From Planococcus plakortidis (GTDB lineage: Bacteria > Bacillota > Bacilli > Bacillales_A > Planococcaceae), in assembly GCF_001687605.2 (NCBI RefSeq), contig NZ_CP016539.2, positions 278,501 to 342,500 of the forward strand: a stretch of DNA of 64,000 bases, read 5' to 3'. The translations under genes were made by a program, and so were the position numbers. Numbering within the stretch: the first letter of the stretch is position 1; the number at the start of each line of letters is the position of its first letter. Below, one piece after another: positions 44,241-53,985 of this stretch. Under the pieces are notes generated by a model that saw only the letters and a list, made by a program, of their open reading frames with translations, ran no database searches and was not told where the DNA came from.

Positions 44241-45542
44241 ATGCCGGATAATGCTGTCGATACCCTATTGGTCAACCGTTATGTCAATGGAGTGCTTGAC
44301 CCAGATAAGGAAATGCTCGGTCCCGTGAAAGACGGGGGCCATATTATTGCACACACGGCCCCGGGGTGCTGGGGACCGATGATCACGCCATGTATCCGGG
44401 GCGGCCACGAAGTGACACAGCCAGTCTATGTCGAGGGCGCGGAACCGGGGGATGCCATCGTCATCCGCATCAAATCGGTGGAAGTGACCTCGCTTGCGAC
44501 TGCATCCGGAAACGACAAGCCGATTGAAGGGCGTTTCTTGGGCGATCCGTTCGTCGCCGTGAAATGTCCGGGCTGCGGCACCTTGTATCCTGAAACGGTC
44601 ATCCAAGGGGTCGGCAGCGGCGCGATCCGCTGCGCCAATTGCGGAGAAGACGTCAGCCCGTTCGAATTCACGCATGGCTATACGATGGCCTTCAGCGACA
44701 AGGGCGATGTGGGGATTACGGTGACGGAACAAGCGGCAGAAACCATCGCAAAAGACGGCAAGGAGTATATGAAGACACCGGAGCATTCCGTGCAAAACCC
44801 CGTGGTCACATTCGCGCCGCATGATTTGGTCGGCACCATCGCACGCATGCGCCCGTTTCTCGGGCAGCTTGGCACGACGCCGTCCCGCCCGACGCCCGAT
44901 TCACATAATGCAGGGGATTTCGGCTCGTTTCTCGTCGGGGCGCCGCATGAATACACGAGCACACAGGAAGAGCTCGAAACGCACCGGACAGATGGCCATA
45001 TGGACATCAGCCGTGTACGTGCCGGCGCGGTGCTCGTATGCCCGGTCAAAGTGAAGGGCGGCGGCGTCTATTTGGGGGATATGCACGCCATGCAAGGCGA
45101 CGGTGAAATTGCCGGGCACACGTCCGATGTCTCGGGCATCAGCCACCTCCAAGTGCATGTATTGAAAGGCCTCGGGAACGCCGGGCCGATCCTGTTCCCG
45201 AACGTCGAGGATCTGCCTCATACCGCCAAGCCGTTCACCGAAGCTGAAAAAGCATCCGCCCAAAAGCTGGCCGAGCGTTTCGGCGTCGATACGCTGGAAG
45301 AATCATTGCCGGTCTCATTCGTTGGGTCCGGCCCGACTTTGAACGATGCAACGGAAAACGGCATGCAGCGGGCCGCGGATTTGTTCGGCGTCACGGTGCC
45401 GGAAATCATGAACCGCGCCACGGTCACCGGGTCTATTGAGATCGGCCGCCATCCGGGCGTAGTCACCGTGACGTTTTTGGCGCCGGAAAGCTATTTGAAA
45501 AAAGCGGGCTTATTCGACCTTGCGAAAGCGCAGTATGGATAA
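44241..45542 (+). CDS. FmdA/AmdA-type acetamidase/formamidase with Cys4 zinc ribbon
   Basis: Encodes 433 residues from ATG 44241 after AAAGGGAGG. The family core is clear: PGCWGPMITPCIRGGHEVTQ, YVEGAEPGDAIVIRIKSVEV, GGGVYLGDMHAMQGDGEIAG and EIGRHPGVVTVTFLAPE. These enzymes hydrolyse formamide or acetamide to ammonia and the acid. An insert at residues 109-134 holds two CxxC pairs (C109/C112 and C131/C134) forming a zinc-ribbon-like knuckle, an addition to the classic core. No amide transporter or regulator lies next to it. Confidence 0.86.
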   Translation: MPDNAVDTLLVNRYVNGVLDPDKEMLGPVKDGGHIIAHTAPGCWGPMITPCIRGGHEVTQPVYVEGAEPGDAIVIRIKSVEVTSLATASGNDKPIEGRFLGDPFVAVKCPGCGTLYPETVIQGVGSGAIRCANCGEDVSPFEFTHGYTMAFSDKGDVGITVTEQAAETIAKDGKEYMKTPEHSVQNPVVTFAPHDLVGTIARMRPFLGQLGTTPSRPTPDSHNAGDFGSFLVGAPHEYTSTQEELETHRTDGHMDISRVRAGAVLVCPVKVKGGGVYLGDMHAMQGDGEIAGHTSDVSGISHLQVHVLKGLGNAGPILFPNVEDLPHTAKPFTEAEKASAQKLAERFGVDTLEESLPVSFVGSGPTLNDATENGMQRAADLFGVTVPEIMNRATVTGSIEIGRHPGVVTVTFLAPESYLKKAGLFDLAKAQYG

Positions 45543-45546
45543 TAGG

Positions 45547-45581
45547 AAACCCGCCGTTCAAGTGCTGAATGGCGGGTTTTT
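45547..45581. terminator. Bidirectional terminator
   Basis: Arms AAACCCGCC / GGCGGGTTT around a 15-base loop, between convergent genes. Confidence 0.82.
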
Positions 45582-45590
45582 GTGCATCTA

Positions 45591-46145
45591 TTAAGTTTGT
45601 GGCGCGTGGATGTCCCAGGACAATTTCAATGATTCGGCCAGGTAATCGGCGGCTTCGATCGCTTCGTAGCGGTCGACTTGGAACTTGGAGTGGTTGGCTG
45701 AGTAAATCGATTGGCGCTCACGGAAGAGCTGTTCCATCTCTTCGAGCGATTTCCCTTTGAGTAAAGGACGCGTTTCCGTCAGGACGTGGATGCGTTCTTT
45801 CCAGGAATCCCAGGATATATCGAAAAACAGGACCGTGCAGTTGGACAGGCAATGATTCCGGTTTTCTTCCTGGAGAAAAGCGCCGCCGCCGACAGAGATG
45901 ACCAGCAGGGGCTGGCTGCTATAGGATTTGATCAATTCCTGCTCTTTCTGGCGGAACGCTTTCTCGCCATGGGTTTTGAAGATTACCGGAATCGGCAAGC
46001 CGAACGCTTTTTCGATTTCCTCATCGATATCGACAAAATCGCGGTAAAGCCGGCGTGCCAATAATTTGCCGACGGTTGTTTTGCCGGCTCCCATGAAACC
46101 GGTACAGACGATGCTTTTTTCGCGGACGGACAACGGAAATTTCAA
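45591..46145 (-). CDS. aroK: Shikimate kinase
   Basis: The Walker A is CTGFMGAGKTTVG, then DIDEEIEKAFG (shikimate-binding aspartate), GEKAFRQKEQE and ISVGGGAF, with RPLLKG near the lid: the full shikimate kinase pattern. It phosphorylates shikimate with ATP in the chorismate pathway. The start is unclear: TTG 46145, after AAAGAGAGTGG, gives 184 residues, while a GTG at 46184 would give 197. A length near 170-185 is usual, favouring TTG. Standalone from other aro genes. Confidence 0.85.
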   Translation of the reverse strand: MKFPLSVREKSIVCTGFMGAGKTTVGKLLARRLYRDFVDIDEEIEKAFGLPIPVIFKTHGEKAFRQKEQELIKSYSSQPLLVISVGGGAFLQEENRNHCLSNCTVLFFDISWDSWKERIHVLTETRPLLKGKSLEEMEQLFRERQSIYSANHSKFQVDRYEAIEAADYLAESLKLSWDIHAPQT

Positions 46146-46309
46146 CGCAACCACTCTCTTTCTATGGATTGAATAACACTTCACTTCCTCACTTTACCGC
46201 ACTGCATCGGTGAATTGGAAGGGGGAAGTGAAAAATATAGAGAAATTTTACCCGGCAGCTTAATGGCTTATGGATAAGGAATAGAGCAAAGAAAAAAAGG
46301 AGGGGTCGG

Positions 46310-47344
46310 ATGAGCAGTACATACATATTAAGCGGGTCCTATGCGGCTGCTGATCAAGCGGGCATCACGCTCTGGGCGCTGGATCTTGCGACAGGGAAGT
46401 TGGCGAAACAAGCAGAGGTTTCGGGAGTGGAACGCCCTTCATTCCTGGCGGTCCATCCAAACGGCACCAGTTTTGTAGCTGTCAGTGAAACAGGCGACGG
46501 GGAAGTGGCCGCCTATTGGCTAAACCCCCAGAAAGGCCTGATCCAGGAACTGAACCGCCAAAAAACGGGCGGCGGACATCCCGCCCATATCACGATCGAT
46601 GAAGATGGCCAGTGGGCGATTTCTGTCACGTATTCCGGTGCGCATGTCACGGTCCATTCGCTCTCTGCGGATGGATCCATCGGCGAGATGGCCGACTCCA
46701 AACGCCATAAGGGAAGCGGGGCGGACCCGGAACGGCAAGACGCGGCCCATCCGCATTCGGCCTTTCAATTGCCCGGGACCAATCGCTTTTTCGTTTCCGA
46801 TCTCGGCATGGATGCGCTTGTCCGTTACCGTCTCGACCTCCATGCAGGCACGCTTGAACAGGAAGCCGTCACCAAGACGGCACCGGGTGCAGGGCCAAGG
46901 CATCTTGCGTTTCATCCGTTCGAAGCTTTCGCTTACGGGGTGAATGAACTCGATTCGACCGTGTCCGTTTACGCGATACACGACAAGGGATTGAAAGAGG
47001 TGCAAAAGGTCTCAACCTTGCCGGAACATTTCACGGGCACCAATACGCCCGCTGAAATTGCCGTATCGCGGGACGGCCGCTTTGTCTATGCGTCAAACCG
47101 CGGCCATGACAGCATCGCGGTGTTCCGTGTCAAGAAGGGTTTATTGGAACCGGTCGGGCATGCGGATGCCGGGGGAGCGGGCCCACGCCATTTTACATTG
47201 GTCCCTGGAAGTCCATGGATCGTCATCGCACATGAAGAATCGGGGACGATCGCCGTCAAACGCATCGGGGGCGACGGAATGCCAGGCGAGACTGCGGACG
47301 TGGCCGAGACGGTCGCTCCCGTCTGCGTACGCTTGCTGAAATAG
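46310..47344 (+). CDS. pgl: 6-phosphogluconolactonase-type lactonase (YkgB-like)
   Basis: Encodes 344 residues with GGAGGGG before the ATG. It is a seven-bladed beta-propeller of the lactonase family (PF10282): GGGHPAHITIDEDGQWAISV, PHSAFQLPGTNRFFVSDLGM and PGAGPRHLAFHPFEAFAYGV are typical blades. It hydrolyses 6-phosphogluconolactone in the pentose phosphate pathway, as B. subtilis YkgB (Pgl) does. Cytoplasmic; single-gene unit. A related but different lactone substrate is possible. Confidence 0.84.
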   Translation: MSSTYILSGSYAAADQAGITLWALDLATGKLAKQAEVSGVERPSFLAVHPNGTSFVAVSETGDGEVAAYWLNPQKGLIQELNRQKTGGGHPAHITIDEDGQWAISVTYSGAHVTVHSLSADGSIGEMADSKRHKGSGADPERQDAAHPHSAFQLPGTNRFFVSDLGMDALVRYRLDLHAGTLEQEAVTKTAPGAGPRHLAFHPFEAFAYGVNELDSTVSVYAIHDKGLKEVQKVSTLPEHFTGTNTPAEIAVSRDGRFVYASNRGHDSIAVFRVKKGLLEPVGHADAGGAGPRHFTLVPGSPWIVIAHEESGTIAVKRIGGDGMPGETADVAETVAPVCVRLLK

Positions 47345-47372
47345 CAAAAGACAGAGCCGAAGCCCTGCCTGG

Positions 47373-47702
47373 TCACCAATCGGTTTGTGTTTTTTCCATC
47401 AGTCCGAGTTCTTTCAACAGCCGGACGGCCGGGCTGTCATTATTGCTTTCGAACGCCTTTTCCGTGCATTCGGAATGCGGCGGGTAATTCAATTCCCGTG
47501 CATGGCCGAGCGTCGATTCTTCCAGGAAATTCGTCGGGTCGGATTCTTCGAAGCAGGACGGGGCGATAAATGTGCGATGGGTATGTTCAAGGACGATCCG
47601 GCTTTGCGCGGAAGGCTCATTTTCCTGTGGCATGAAGAACCAAACTGCCGCTGCAGCAATGAGCAAGAATCCGGCAGTGATGATTAGCGGTTTACGCTTC
47701 AT
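47373..47702 (-). CDS. Small membrane-anchored protein coupled to Sco1
   Basis: Encodes 109 residues. Its ATG overlaps the Sco1 stop by four bases (ATGA). The N-terminus KPLIITAGFLLIAAAAVWFF is an export signal or anchor. The outside part contains histidines and two cysteines (HTHRTFIAPSCFEE, and PPHSECTEKAF), reasonable metal-binding residues. I do not recognise a family. Its coupling to a copper-chaperone gene suggests a role in cytochrome-oxidase copper delivery or a partner of Sco1; this is inference. Confidence 0.65.
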   Translation of the reverse strand: MKRKPLIITAGFLLIAAAAVWFFMPQENEPSAQSRIVLEHTHRTFIAPSCFEESDPTNFLEESTLGHARELNYPPHSECTEKAFESNNDSPAVRLLKELGLMEKTQTDW

Positions 47703-48286
47703 CCTTCCGCCTCCTCGACGAGGATTTCCGCATCGCGCACGATATCTTCCACCGGCGGATTCAGGCCATCGTAATCTTTCATGATGACGCCTTCGTGGTT
47801 GATCAAATAAAACGAAGTGCCGTGGATGACTTGGTCGTCATCTTGTGGCTTCTGGGCAATCGCCTTGAAGTTCTCGAGCGCAAAATCGGCAATCTCTTCC
47901 TGAGAATAGCCCGTCAGCAAATGCCAGCTGGTCAAATCGGCATCATAGCTTTCCGCATATGATTTCAAGGTTTCCGGCGTATCGACGGTCGGGTCTACGC
48001 TGAATGAGACGATCTCCACATCCAGCCCTTGCGCCTGAAGTTCTTCCTGGACGCCTTTCATATTCGCCATCATCGGCAGGCAGACGGTCGTGCAATTGGT
48101 GAAGACGAAATCAGCCAGCCAGACTTTTCCTTCAAGGTCGCTGGATCCGAAATCTTCATTATTATGGTCAGTGAATGTGAATTCTTCCGTTTCCCAATTC
48201 AATGGGTCGTCAATGCCTTGGCCGCAGGCAGCCAAAAACAGGGTGCCAATCAGCAAGAAGCTCAATAAATAAGTTTGGGCTCGCAA
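47699..48286 (-). CDS. Sco1/SenC copper chaperone lipoprotein
   Basis: Encodes 195 residues. The signal peptide ends in lipobox LAAC (Cys21). The thioredoxin-like domain has the copper-binding CxxxC at C65/C69 (VFTNCTTVCLPM) and the downstream histidine H155 (QVIHGTSFY). Family members (B. subtilis YpmQ) deliver Cu(I) to the CuA site of cytochrome c oxidase or keep its cysteines reduced. The gene couples to the 109-residue protein downstream. No cox genes are in the window. Confidence 0.9.
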   Translation of the reverse strand: MRAQTYLLSFLLIGTLFLAACGQGIDDPLNWETEEFTFTDHNNEDFGSSDLEGKVWLADFVFTNCTTVCLPMMANMKGVQEELQAQGLDVEIVSFSVDPTVDTPETLKSYAESYDADLTSWHLLTGYSQEEIADFALENFKAIAQKPQDDDQVIHGTSFYLINHEGVIMKDYDGLNPPVEDIVRDAEILVEEAEG

Positions 48287-48502
48287 AAATTTCGCGTCCT
48301 TTCTATGTTGAAACTGGTCTTTCTTTAGCCTATTCCAAACTGTGCCTTACGACAAGCCGTTAGATTAGGAAAAATATGAAGACATTGCGACATCCTGTTT
48401 GTTTGTGGGATTTCTTGGGAGCAATCGGCATCTTAACAAGGAGTTTACATTTTATATGTAGAATAGAAACTAAACTTGGTTTTGGCCAAAAGGAGGCGCT
48501 GC

Positions 48503-50386
48503 ATGGAATTTTTGTTGGATACCTGGACGGAAGAACGGCTGCAGGCTTTTCATGAAGGGCGCTTGGTGGACGGCTATTTGTATTTCGGCGCGCATGCAGC
48601 CGGGGACGAAACGACTTTCTCGGTGTGGGCTCCGGAAATCGAGGGAGTCGATGTGGTCTGTGTGGACCCGGATACGGAAGACACCTCCACATATGCCTTG
48701 GCGCAGCACCCGCACGATGCCAGCATATGGGGCTTGAGCATTCCCGAAAATCTGGCGGGCCGGCTTTATGAATATGCGCTTCGGACGCCAAAAGGCGAAG
48801 TGTTGTGGAAATCGGACCCGTATGCACGGCAAAGCGAGAAACGGCCGTTTACCAAATCGATCGTCTCTGGTCCCGGGGAGTACGCTTGGCCGCTGGAGGT
48901 ACTGAAACGCAAGCAAACGATCAACGACAAGCATCTGGAACGCGCGATGGCCATTTACGAAGTGCATCTCGGCACATGGAAGCGCAAGGAAAACGGTGAG
49001 TTCTATACGTACCGCGAGATCGCGGATGAGTTGATTCCGTACGTTATCGACATGGGCTTCACCCATATCGAGATCCTGCCGATTACGGAGCATCCGCTAG
49101 ACGAGTCATGGGGCTATCAGACGACGGGGTTTTTCTCGCCGACAGGGCGCTATGGCACGGCCGATGACTTGAAGTATTTTGTCGCGGCTTGCACGGAACA
49201 TGGCTTGGGATTGATCTTGGACTGGGTCCCCGGACATTTTTGCGTCGACCAGCACGGATTGGCGAATTTCAACGGCCAATTGCTTTACGAAGAACAGCGT
49301 GAAGCGCGGCGCATGAACCCGGACTGGGGCACGTTGAATTTCGATATCAACAAAGGCGAGGTGGTGAGCTTCATCTTGTCGAGCGCCCATTATTGGCTGG
49401 AGGAATTCAAGTTCGACGGCTACCGCATGGATGCACTTGTTAACCTGTTATTCATCCCGAACATCAAGGAGCGGCCGCATAATGGGGAAGGAGCGGATTT
49501 CCTCAGGAAACTGACAAGCAGCTTGAAGCTCCATTACCCGGAAAAGTTGTTGATTGCCGAAGATGCTTGGCATTATCCGAAAGTGACGCACCCCGTCGAA
49601 TCGGGCGGTGTCGGCTTCGATTACAAATGGAATTTCGGCTGGATGCACGACACGCTCGAATACATGAAGACGCCACCGGCCGAGCGGTCGAAAGCCCATG
49701 GAAAAATGAATTTTTCGATGGTCTATCAGTACGAAGAGCGCTACCAGGTCATTTTTTCCCACGATACCGTGGCAGATGGGCGAAAATCCTTGCTCAACAA
49801 GCTGCCGGGCACTAGGGAAGAGCGTTTTCTTCAATTGCGTTTGCTGTTCGGCTTCTGGATGGCGCATCCCGGCAAGAAATTATTGTTCATGGGGCAGGAA
49901 TTCGGCCATTTCGAGGAGTGGGAATTCCAGCCGGAACTGGATTGGGCGTCGCTGGAAGATCCACAACACAAAGGAATCTCGGATTTCATGAAGGAATTGC
50001 TGGCGTTTTACCGAAGCGAAAAAGCGTTTTTCGAGCTCGATGATGAACGTGACGGCTTCATGTGGCTTGATGCCGATAATCATGAACAAAGCGTAGCGAC
50101 CTTTGTCAGAAGGGGCTTTTTGCCGGAAGACGAATGTCTCGTATTGTGCAATTTCTCCGATCGGCATTATGGAAGCTTTCAGGTGGGGGCCCCTCGAAAA
50201 GGTAGCTATGAAGAAATATTCTCCACCAATTCAGCACAGTTCGGCGGGGCGGCTGATAGCTTGCCGCCGGCAACGGAAACGCTCGATGTTCCGTGCGACA
50301 ATCAGCCTTTTTCACTGACGCTCGATTTGCCGCCGTTCACGATGAGCATCTGGAAAAAAAGAAAAGACGGGAGTGACTGGTTGTGA
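48503..50386 (+). CDS. glgB: Glycogen branching enzyme
   Basis: Encodes 627 residues from ATG 48503 (AAAGGAGGCG). It is a GH13 protein with an N-terminal CBM48 domain and the catalytic barrel: [29 protein letters not shown] with the nucleophilic aspartate and [17 protein letters not shown] with the acid glutamate. It creates alpha-1,6 branches in glycogen. First gene of glgBCDAP; the stop overlaps glgC by four bases (GTGA). Confidence 0.94.
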   Translation: MEFLLDTWTEERLQAFHEGRLVDGYLYFGAHAAGDETTFSVWAPEIEGVDVVCVDPDTEDTSTYALAQHPHDASIWGLSIPENLAGRLYEYALRTPKGEVLWKSDPYARQSEKRPFTKSIVSGPGEYAWPLEVLKRKQTINDKHLERAMAIYEVHLGTWKRKENGEFYTYREIADELIPYVIDMGFTHIEILPITEHPLDESWGYQTTGFFSPTGRYGTADDLKYFVAACTEHGLGLILDWVPGHFCVDQHGLANFNGQLLYEEQREARRMNPDWGTLNFDINKGEVVSFILSSAHYWLEEFKFDGYRMDALVNLLFIPNIKERPHNGEGADFLRKLTSSLKLHYPEKLLIAEDAWHYPKVTHPVESGGVGFDYKWNFGWMHDTLEYMKTPPAERSKAHGKMNFSMVYQYEERYQVIFSHDTVADGRKSLLNKLPGTREERFLQLRLLFGFWMAHPGKKLLFMGQEFGHFEEWEFQPELDWASLEDPQHKGISDFMKELLAFYRSEKAFFELDDERDGFMWLDADNHEQSVATFVRRGFLPEDECLVLCNFSDRHYGSFQVGAPRKGSYEEIFSTNSAQFGGAADSLPPATETLDVPCDNQPFSLTLDLPPFTMSIWKKRKDGSDWL

Positions 50387-51531
50387 AGGAAAAAGTAGTT
50401 GCCATGCTTCTCGCAGGCGGACAAGGAAGCCGATTGAAATCATTGACCTACGATATTGCAAAACCCGCCATTCCTTACGGCGGAAAATACCGGATCATCG
50501 ATTTTCCCCTGTCGAATTGCACCAATTCGGGCATCACGACGGTCGGCGTGCTGACGCAGTATCAGCCGCATGCGCTCCATCGCTACATCGGGCTCGGCAC
50601 GCCCTGGGACTTGGACCGCCATCAAGGCGGGGTGACCATGCTGCCGCCTTATGCTGAAATCGACGGCATCAAATGGTATGCCGGTACAGCCAGTGCGATC
50701 TATCAGAACATCAGCTTCTTGGCCGGTTGTAAACCCGATTATGTCCTGATTTTGTCAGGTGACCATATTTACAAGATGGATTATGAAAAGCTTGTGGAGT
50801 ATCACAAGGAAAAACAGGCGGATGTCACCGTTTCTGTCCTGGAAGTGCCGTGGGAAGATGCGAGCCGCTTCGGCATCGTCAACACCGATCAAGACATGAA
50901 CATCGTGGAGTTCGACGAAAAACCCGAAAAGCCGAAAAGCAACCTCGCTTCCATGGGCGTTTACGTTTTCGACTGGAAAACACTTGAGCGTTATCTGGAA
51001 GAAGATAATGCGATGGTGGAATCGACACACGATTTCGGAAAAGACATCTTGCCGAAAATGTTGGCGGACCAACAAAAAATGGTGGCGTATCCGTTCAAGG
51101 GATATTGGAAAGATGTGGGCACAGTCGACAGCCTGTGGGAAGCGAATATGGACTTGCTTGATCCATCGGCAGGCCTCGTATTGCACGACCCCGCTTGGCG
51201 GATTTATTCATCGAATCCCCAATTGCCGCCCCAAGTCGTTACGGAAACAGGGCGTGTGCAAGGGTCGATGGTCAATGAAGGTTGTGTCATCAAGGGAACC
51301 GTCAGCCATTCGGTCATTTTCCAGAACGTCCTGGTCGAAAAAGGAGCTGTCGTTGAAGACAGTGTGGTCATGAGCGGCACGGAAATCGGGCGCGGGGCCC
51401 ATCTGAATCGTGTCATCGTGCCACCGGGCATCACGGTTCCGGAAAATTACCGGTTGCTTGAACCGTCAGAAGGCATCACGCTGTTGACGCAAGACTTAAT
51501 CGATTCATGGAAGGAGAGTGGGCAGCAATGA
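50383..51531 (+). CDS. glgC: Glucose-1-phosphate adenylyltransferase, catalytic subunit
   Basis: Encodes 382 residues from GTG 50383, which overlaps the glgB stop. [20 protein letters not shown] is the nucleotide-binding motif; [19 protein letters not shown] and [12 protein letters not shown] follow, with the left-handed beta-helix tail typical of the trimeric enzyme. It makes ADP-glucose from ATP and glucose-1-phosphate. It pairs with GlgD, and the ATGA overlap couples translation of both. Confidence 0.95.
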   Translation: MKEKVVAMLLAGGQGSRLKSLTYDIAKPAIPYGGKYRIIDFPLSNCTNSGITTVGVLTQYQPHALHRYIGLGTPWDLDRHQGGVTMLPPYAEIDGIKWYAGTASAIYQNISFLAGCKPDYVLILSGDHIYKMDYEKLVEYHKEKQADVTVSVLEVPWEDASRFGIVNTDQDMNIVEFDEKPEKPKSNLASMGVYVFDWKTLERYLEEDNAMVESTHDFGKDILPKMLADQQKMVAYPFKGYWKDVGTVDSLWEANMDLLDPSAGLVLHDPAWRIYSSNPQLPPQVVTETGRVQGSMVNEGCVIKGTVSHSVIFQNVLVEKGAVVEDSVVMSGTEIGRGAHLNRVIVPPGITVPENYRLLEPSEGITLLTQDLIDSWKESGQQ

Positions 51532-52550
51532 CTTTGATGGCCGCAGTGGACGCTTCTGTAAAAGTAGCAGGACTCCAGGACCTGACCATCCATCGGTCGG
51601 TCTCCTCGATTCCATTCGCAGGAAGATACCGCTTGATCGATTTCGCTTTATCGAATTTAGTGAACGCGGATATCAACTCGGTCGGCATTTTCGCCTCGCC
51701 ACCATTCGGTTCGCTGATCGACCATATCGGCGTCGGGAAAAGCTGGGATTTGGACCGCCGCAAAGAAGGCTTGTTCTTCCTGCCGACCACCCATCAAAAC
51801 GGGGGGATCGCTACAGTCGGTTCTTTCCATGATTTTGAGGAGCATCTCCAGTTTTTTGAAAAAAGCCGCCACACACATATTGTGGTAACGAGCAGCTTTG
51901 TCGCTGGGCAATTGGATTATAAGGAAATGCTCGATCATCACCTGGCATCCGGAAAAGACATCACCGAAGCGGTCGGGACGGGCGGTTCCTTGAAATCGTA
52001 TATCCTGTCGCGCAGGTTGATGTTGGAATTGATCCATTCCTACAGGCAAAAGCGCATTCTCAGTGTCGAAGACCTAGTGAATTTGAAGAAAGCGCCTTAT
52101 TCGTACGGTGTTTATGAATACAAAGGGTATTTTGCCATCATCGACTCGATTCAGCAGTATTTTAAAGAGTCACTCGGACTATTGGACGAGAACAATCGCC
52201 GCTTGCTGTTTTTGCCGCAAGCACCGATTTATACGAAAGTGAAAGACGAACCGCCAACACGTTATCTGGATGGGTCGAGTGTATCGAACTCCATGATGGC
52301 AAACGGCAGCACGGTGTTAGGAAACGTCAAGAACAGTATCATCAGCCGTGCGGTCACCATTGGCATCAATGCGAACCTGGATCATTGCATCATCATGCAG
52401 AAATGTACGATCGAAGAAAATTGCGAGCTCGCGTATGTCATTGCTGACAAAGATGTCTATATCGAAAAAGGCGTGAGGTTGACCGGTACAGCTGACCGGC
52501 CGATCGTCCTCCGAAAAGGCGAGCGGGTCACGAAGGAGGATTCACAATGA
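51528..52550 (+). CDS. glgD: ADP-glucose pyrophosphorylase regulatory subunit
   Basis: Encodes 340 residues from ATG 51528 within the glgC stop. It resembles GlgC ([37 protein letters not shown]) but its N-terminus lacks the GGxGxRL nucleotide motif, reading [14 protein letters not shown], and the catalytic aspartate segment is changed. This is the mark of GlgD, the non-catalytic partner that raises GlgC activity in Firmicutes. It is followed by glgA with a four-base overlap. Confidence 0.92.
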   Translation: MTLMAAVDASVKVAGLQDLTIHRSVSSIPFAGRYRLIDFALSNLVNADINSVGIFASPPFGSLIDHIGVGKSWDLDRRKEGLFFLPTTHQNGGIATVGSFHDFEEHLQFFEKSRHTHIVVTSSFVAGQLDYKEMLDHHLASGKDITEAVGTGGSLKSYILSRRLMLELIHSYRQKRILSVEDLVNLKKAPYSYGVYEYKGYFAIIDSIQQYFKESLGLLDENNRRLLFLPQAPIYTKVKDEPPTRYLDGSSVSNSMMANGSTVLGNVKNSIISRAVTIGINANLDHCIIMQKCTIEENCELAYVIADKDVYIEKGVRLTGTADRPIVLRKGERVTKEDSQ

Positions 52551-53971
52551 AGATTGTCATGGCCGCTGCAGAATGCGCCCCGTTCGCCAAGGCGGGGGGC
52601 CTGGCGGATGTGATTGGTGCTTTGCCTCAGGAATTGGCGCGCCTTGGACACGAGGTACAGGTCATCATCCCCAAATACAGTTTGATTCACGACCGTTATC
52701 AGCAGCAATTCTTTAAAATGGGAGAATATTCCTTTAAATTTAAAGATAAAGAGAAGAATTATGCAATTCATCGATTTGAAGCGAACGATGTTCAGTTCCT
52801 GTTTTTGGAAAATGATTCTTATTTTGAACGCGACAGCATTTACGGACCGGATGATGCCGAGCGGTACGCTTTTTTCAGCCGGGCCGTCCTGGATTTCCTG
52901 GCGCATTCCGACACGGCTCCAGACATCCTGCACGTCCACGATTGGCACACAGGCGTCTTGCCGTTTCTATTGGAAGAAGATCCGCAATACCGGCAATTGG
53001 CTGCTGGTGTGAAAACGGTGCTGACGATCCATAATATCCAGTTCCAAGGCGTTTTTCCGAAAGAAGTGTTTGTCGAGCAATACCGGATGGATGAAAAGTT
53101 TTACGACAACGGCAAAGTCGCATGGCTCGGAAACTTCAATTCTTTGAAAACCGGTATTCTCTATGCCGATAAATTGACGACTGTCAGCCCGAACTACCGC
53201 GATGAAATCTTGACGGAAGCTTACGGGGAACATTTGGAAACTCTGCTCGCCAAGCGGCGGGGGGATTTACAGGGCATCTTGAACGGCATCGATACCGAAG
53301 CCTATAATCCGAAAACCGATGACCATATTGCCGAGACTTTCAGCGCTGAAGATATGCAAGGAAAACAGGCCAATAAGCGTGCCATCCAAAAACGCTGCGG
53401 CTTGCCGGAACAGCCGGATATCCCTTTATTGACGATGGTCTCGCGGCTTTCAGGACAGAAAGGGATCGATGTGCTCGAACAAAGCTTGCCGGAGTTCTTG
53501 GAAGGCGAGGTGCAGTTTGTGCTGCTCGGTTCAGGGGAAGCTCAATATGAGGAATTTTTCCAACGGCTTGAAGTGGATTATGCCGGAAAAGTTTCCGTCC
53601 ATCTCGGCTTTGACGAAGCATTTGCGCATCAATTATATGCTGGCGCGGATATCTTCCTGATGCCCTCGCATTTTGAACCGTGCGGCTTGAGCCAATTGAT
53701 ATCCATGCGTTATGGCACGGTTCCGGTGGCGAACCGGACGGGCGGCTTACGGGATACGGTGGAGGAATATGATGAAAAGGACAAGGCGGGAACGGGCTTT
53801 TTGAGCGATTTCAAGGCTGGCATCCATTTTGATGAAGCCTTATCGCGCGCGCTGTCCTTCTATTATAAGCCGGACCACTGGCATGCATTGATCCAAAACG
53901 GCATGGCGAGAGACTCCACGTGGTCGCGCTCGGCGAAAGAATACGAGAAATTATACATGAGCATAAACTGA
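52547..53971 (+). CDS. glgA: Glycogen synthase
   Basis: Encodes 474 residues, starting four bases before the glgD stop. GT5 hallmarks: ECAPFAKAGGLADVIGALP (the KxGGL motif at the ADP-glucose site), PDILHVHDWHTGVLPFLL, VSRLSGQKGIDVLEQSLP and LMPSHFEPCGLSQLISMRYG. It transfers glucose from ADP-glucose to the growing chain. Cytoplasmic. Coupled to glgD; glgP follows after 14 bases. Confidence 0.95.
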   Translation: MKIVMAAAECAPFAKAGGLADVIGALPQELARLGHEVQVIIPKYSLIHDRYQQQFFKMGEYSFKFKDKEKNYAIHRFEANDVQFLFLENDSYFERDSIYGPDDAERYAFFSRAVLDFLAHSDTAPDILHVHDWHTGVLPFLLEEDPQYRQLAAGVKTVLTIHNIQFQGVFPKEVFVEQYRMDEKFYDNGKVAWLGNFNSLKTGILYADKLTTVSPNYRDEILTEAYGEHLETLLAKRRGDLQGILNGIDTEAYNPKTDDHIAETFSAEDMQGKQANKRAIQKRCGLPEQPDIPLLTMVSRLSGQKGIDVLEQSLPEFLEGEVQFVLLGSGEAQYEEFFQRLEVDYAGKVSVHLGFDEAFAHQLYAGADIFLMPSHFEPCGLSQLISMRYGTVPVANRTGGLRDTVEEYDEKDKAGTGFLSDFKAGIHFDEALSRALSFYYKPDHWHALIQNGMARDSTWSRSAKEYEKLYMSIN

Positions 53972-53985
53972 AGGGTGTGTTGAGG

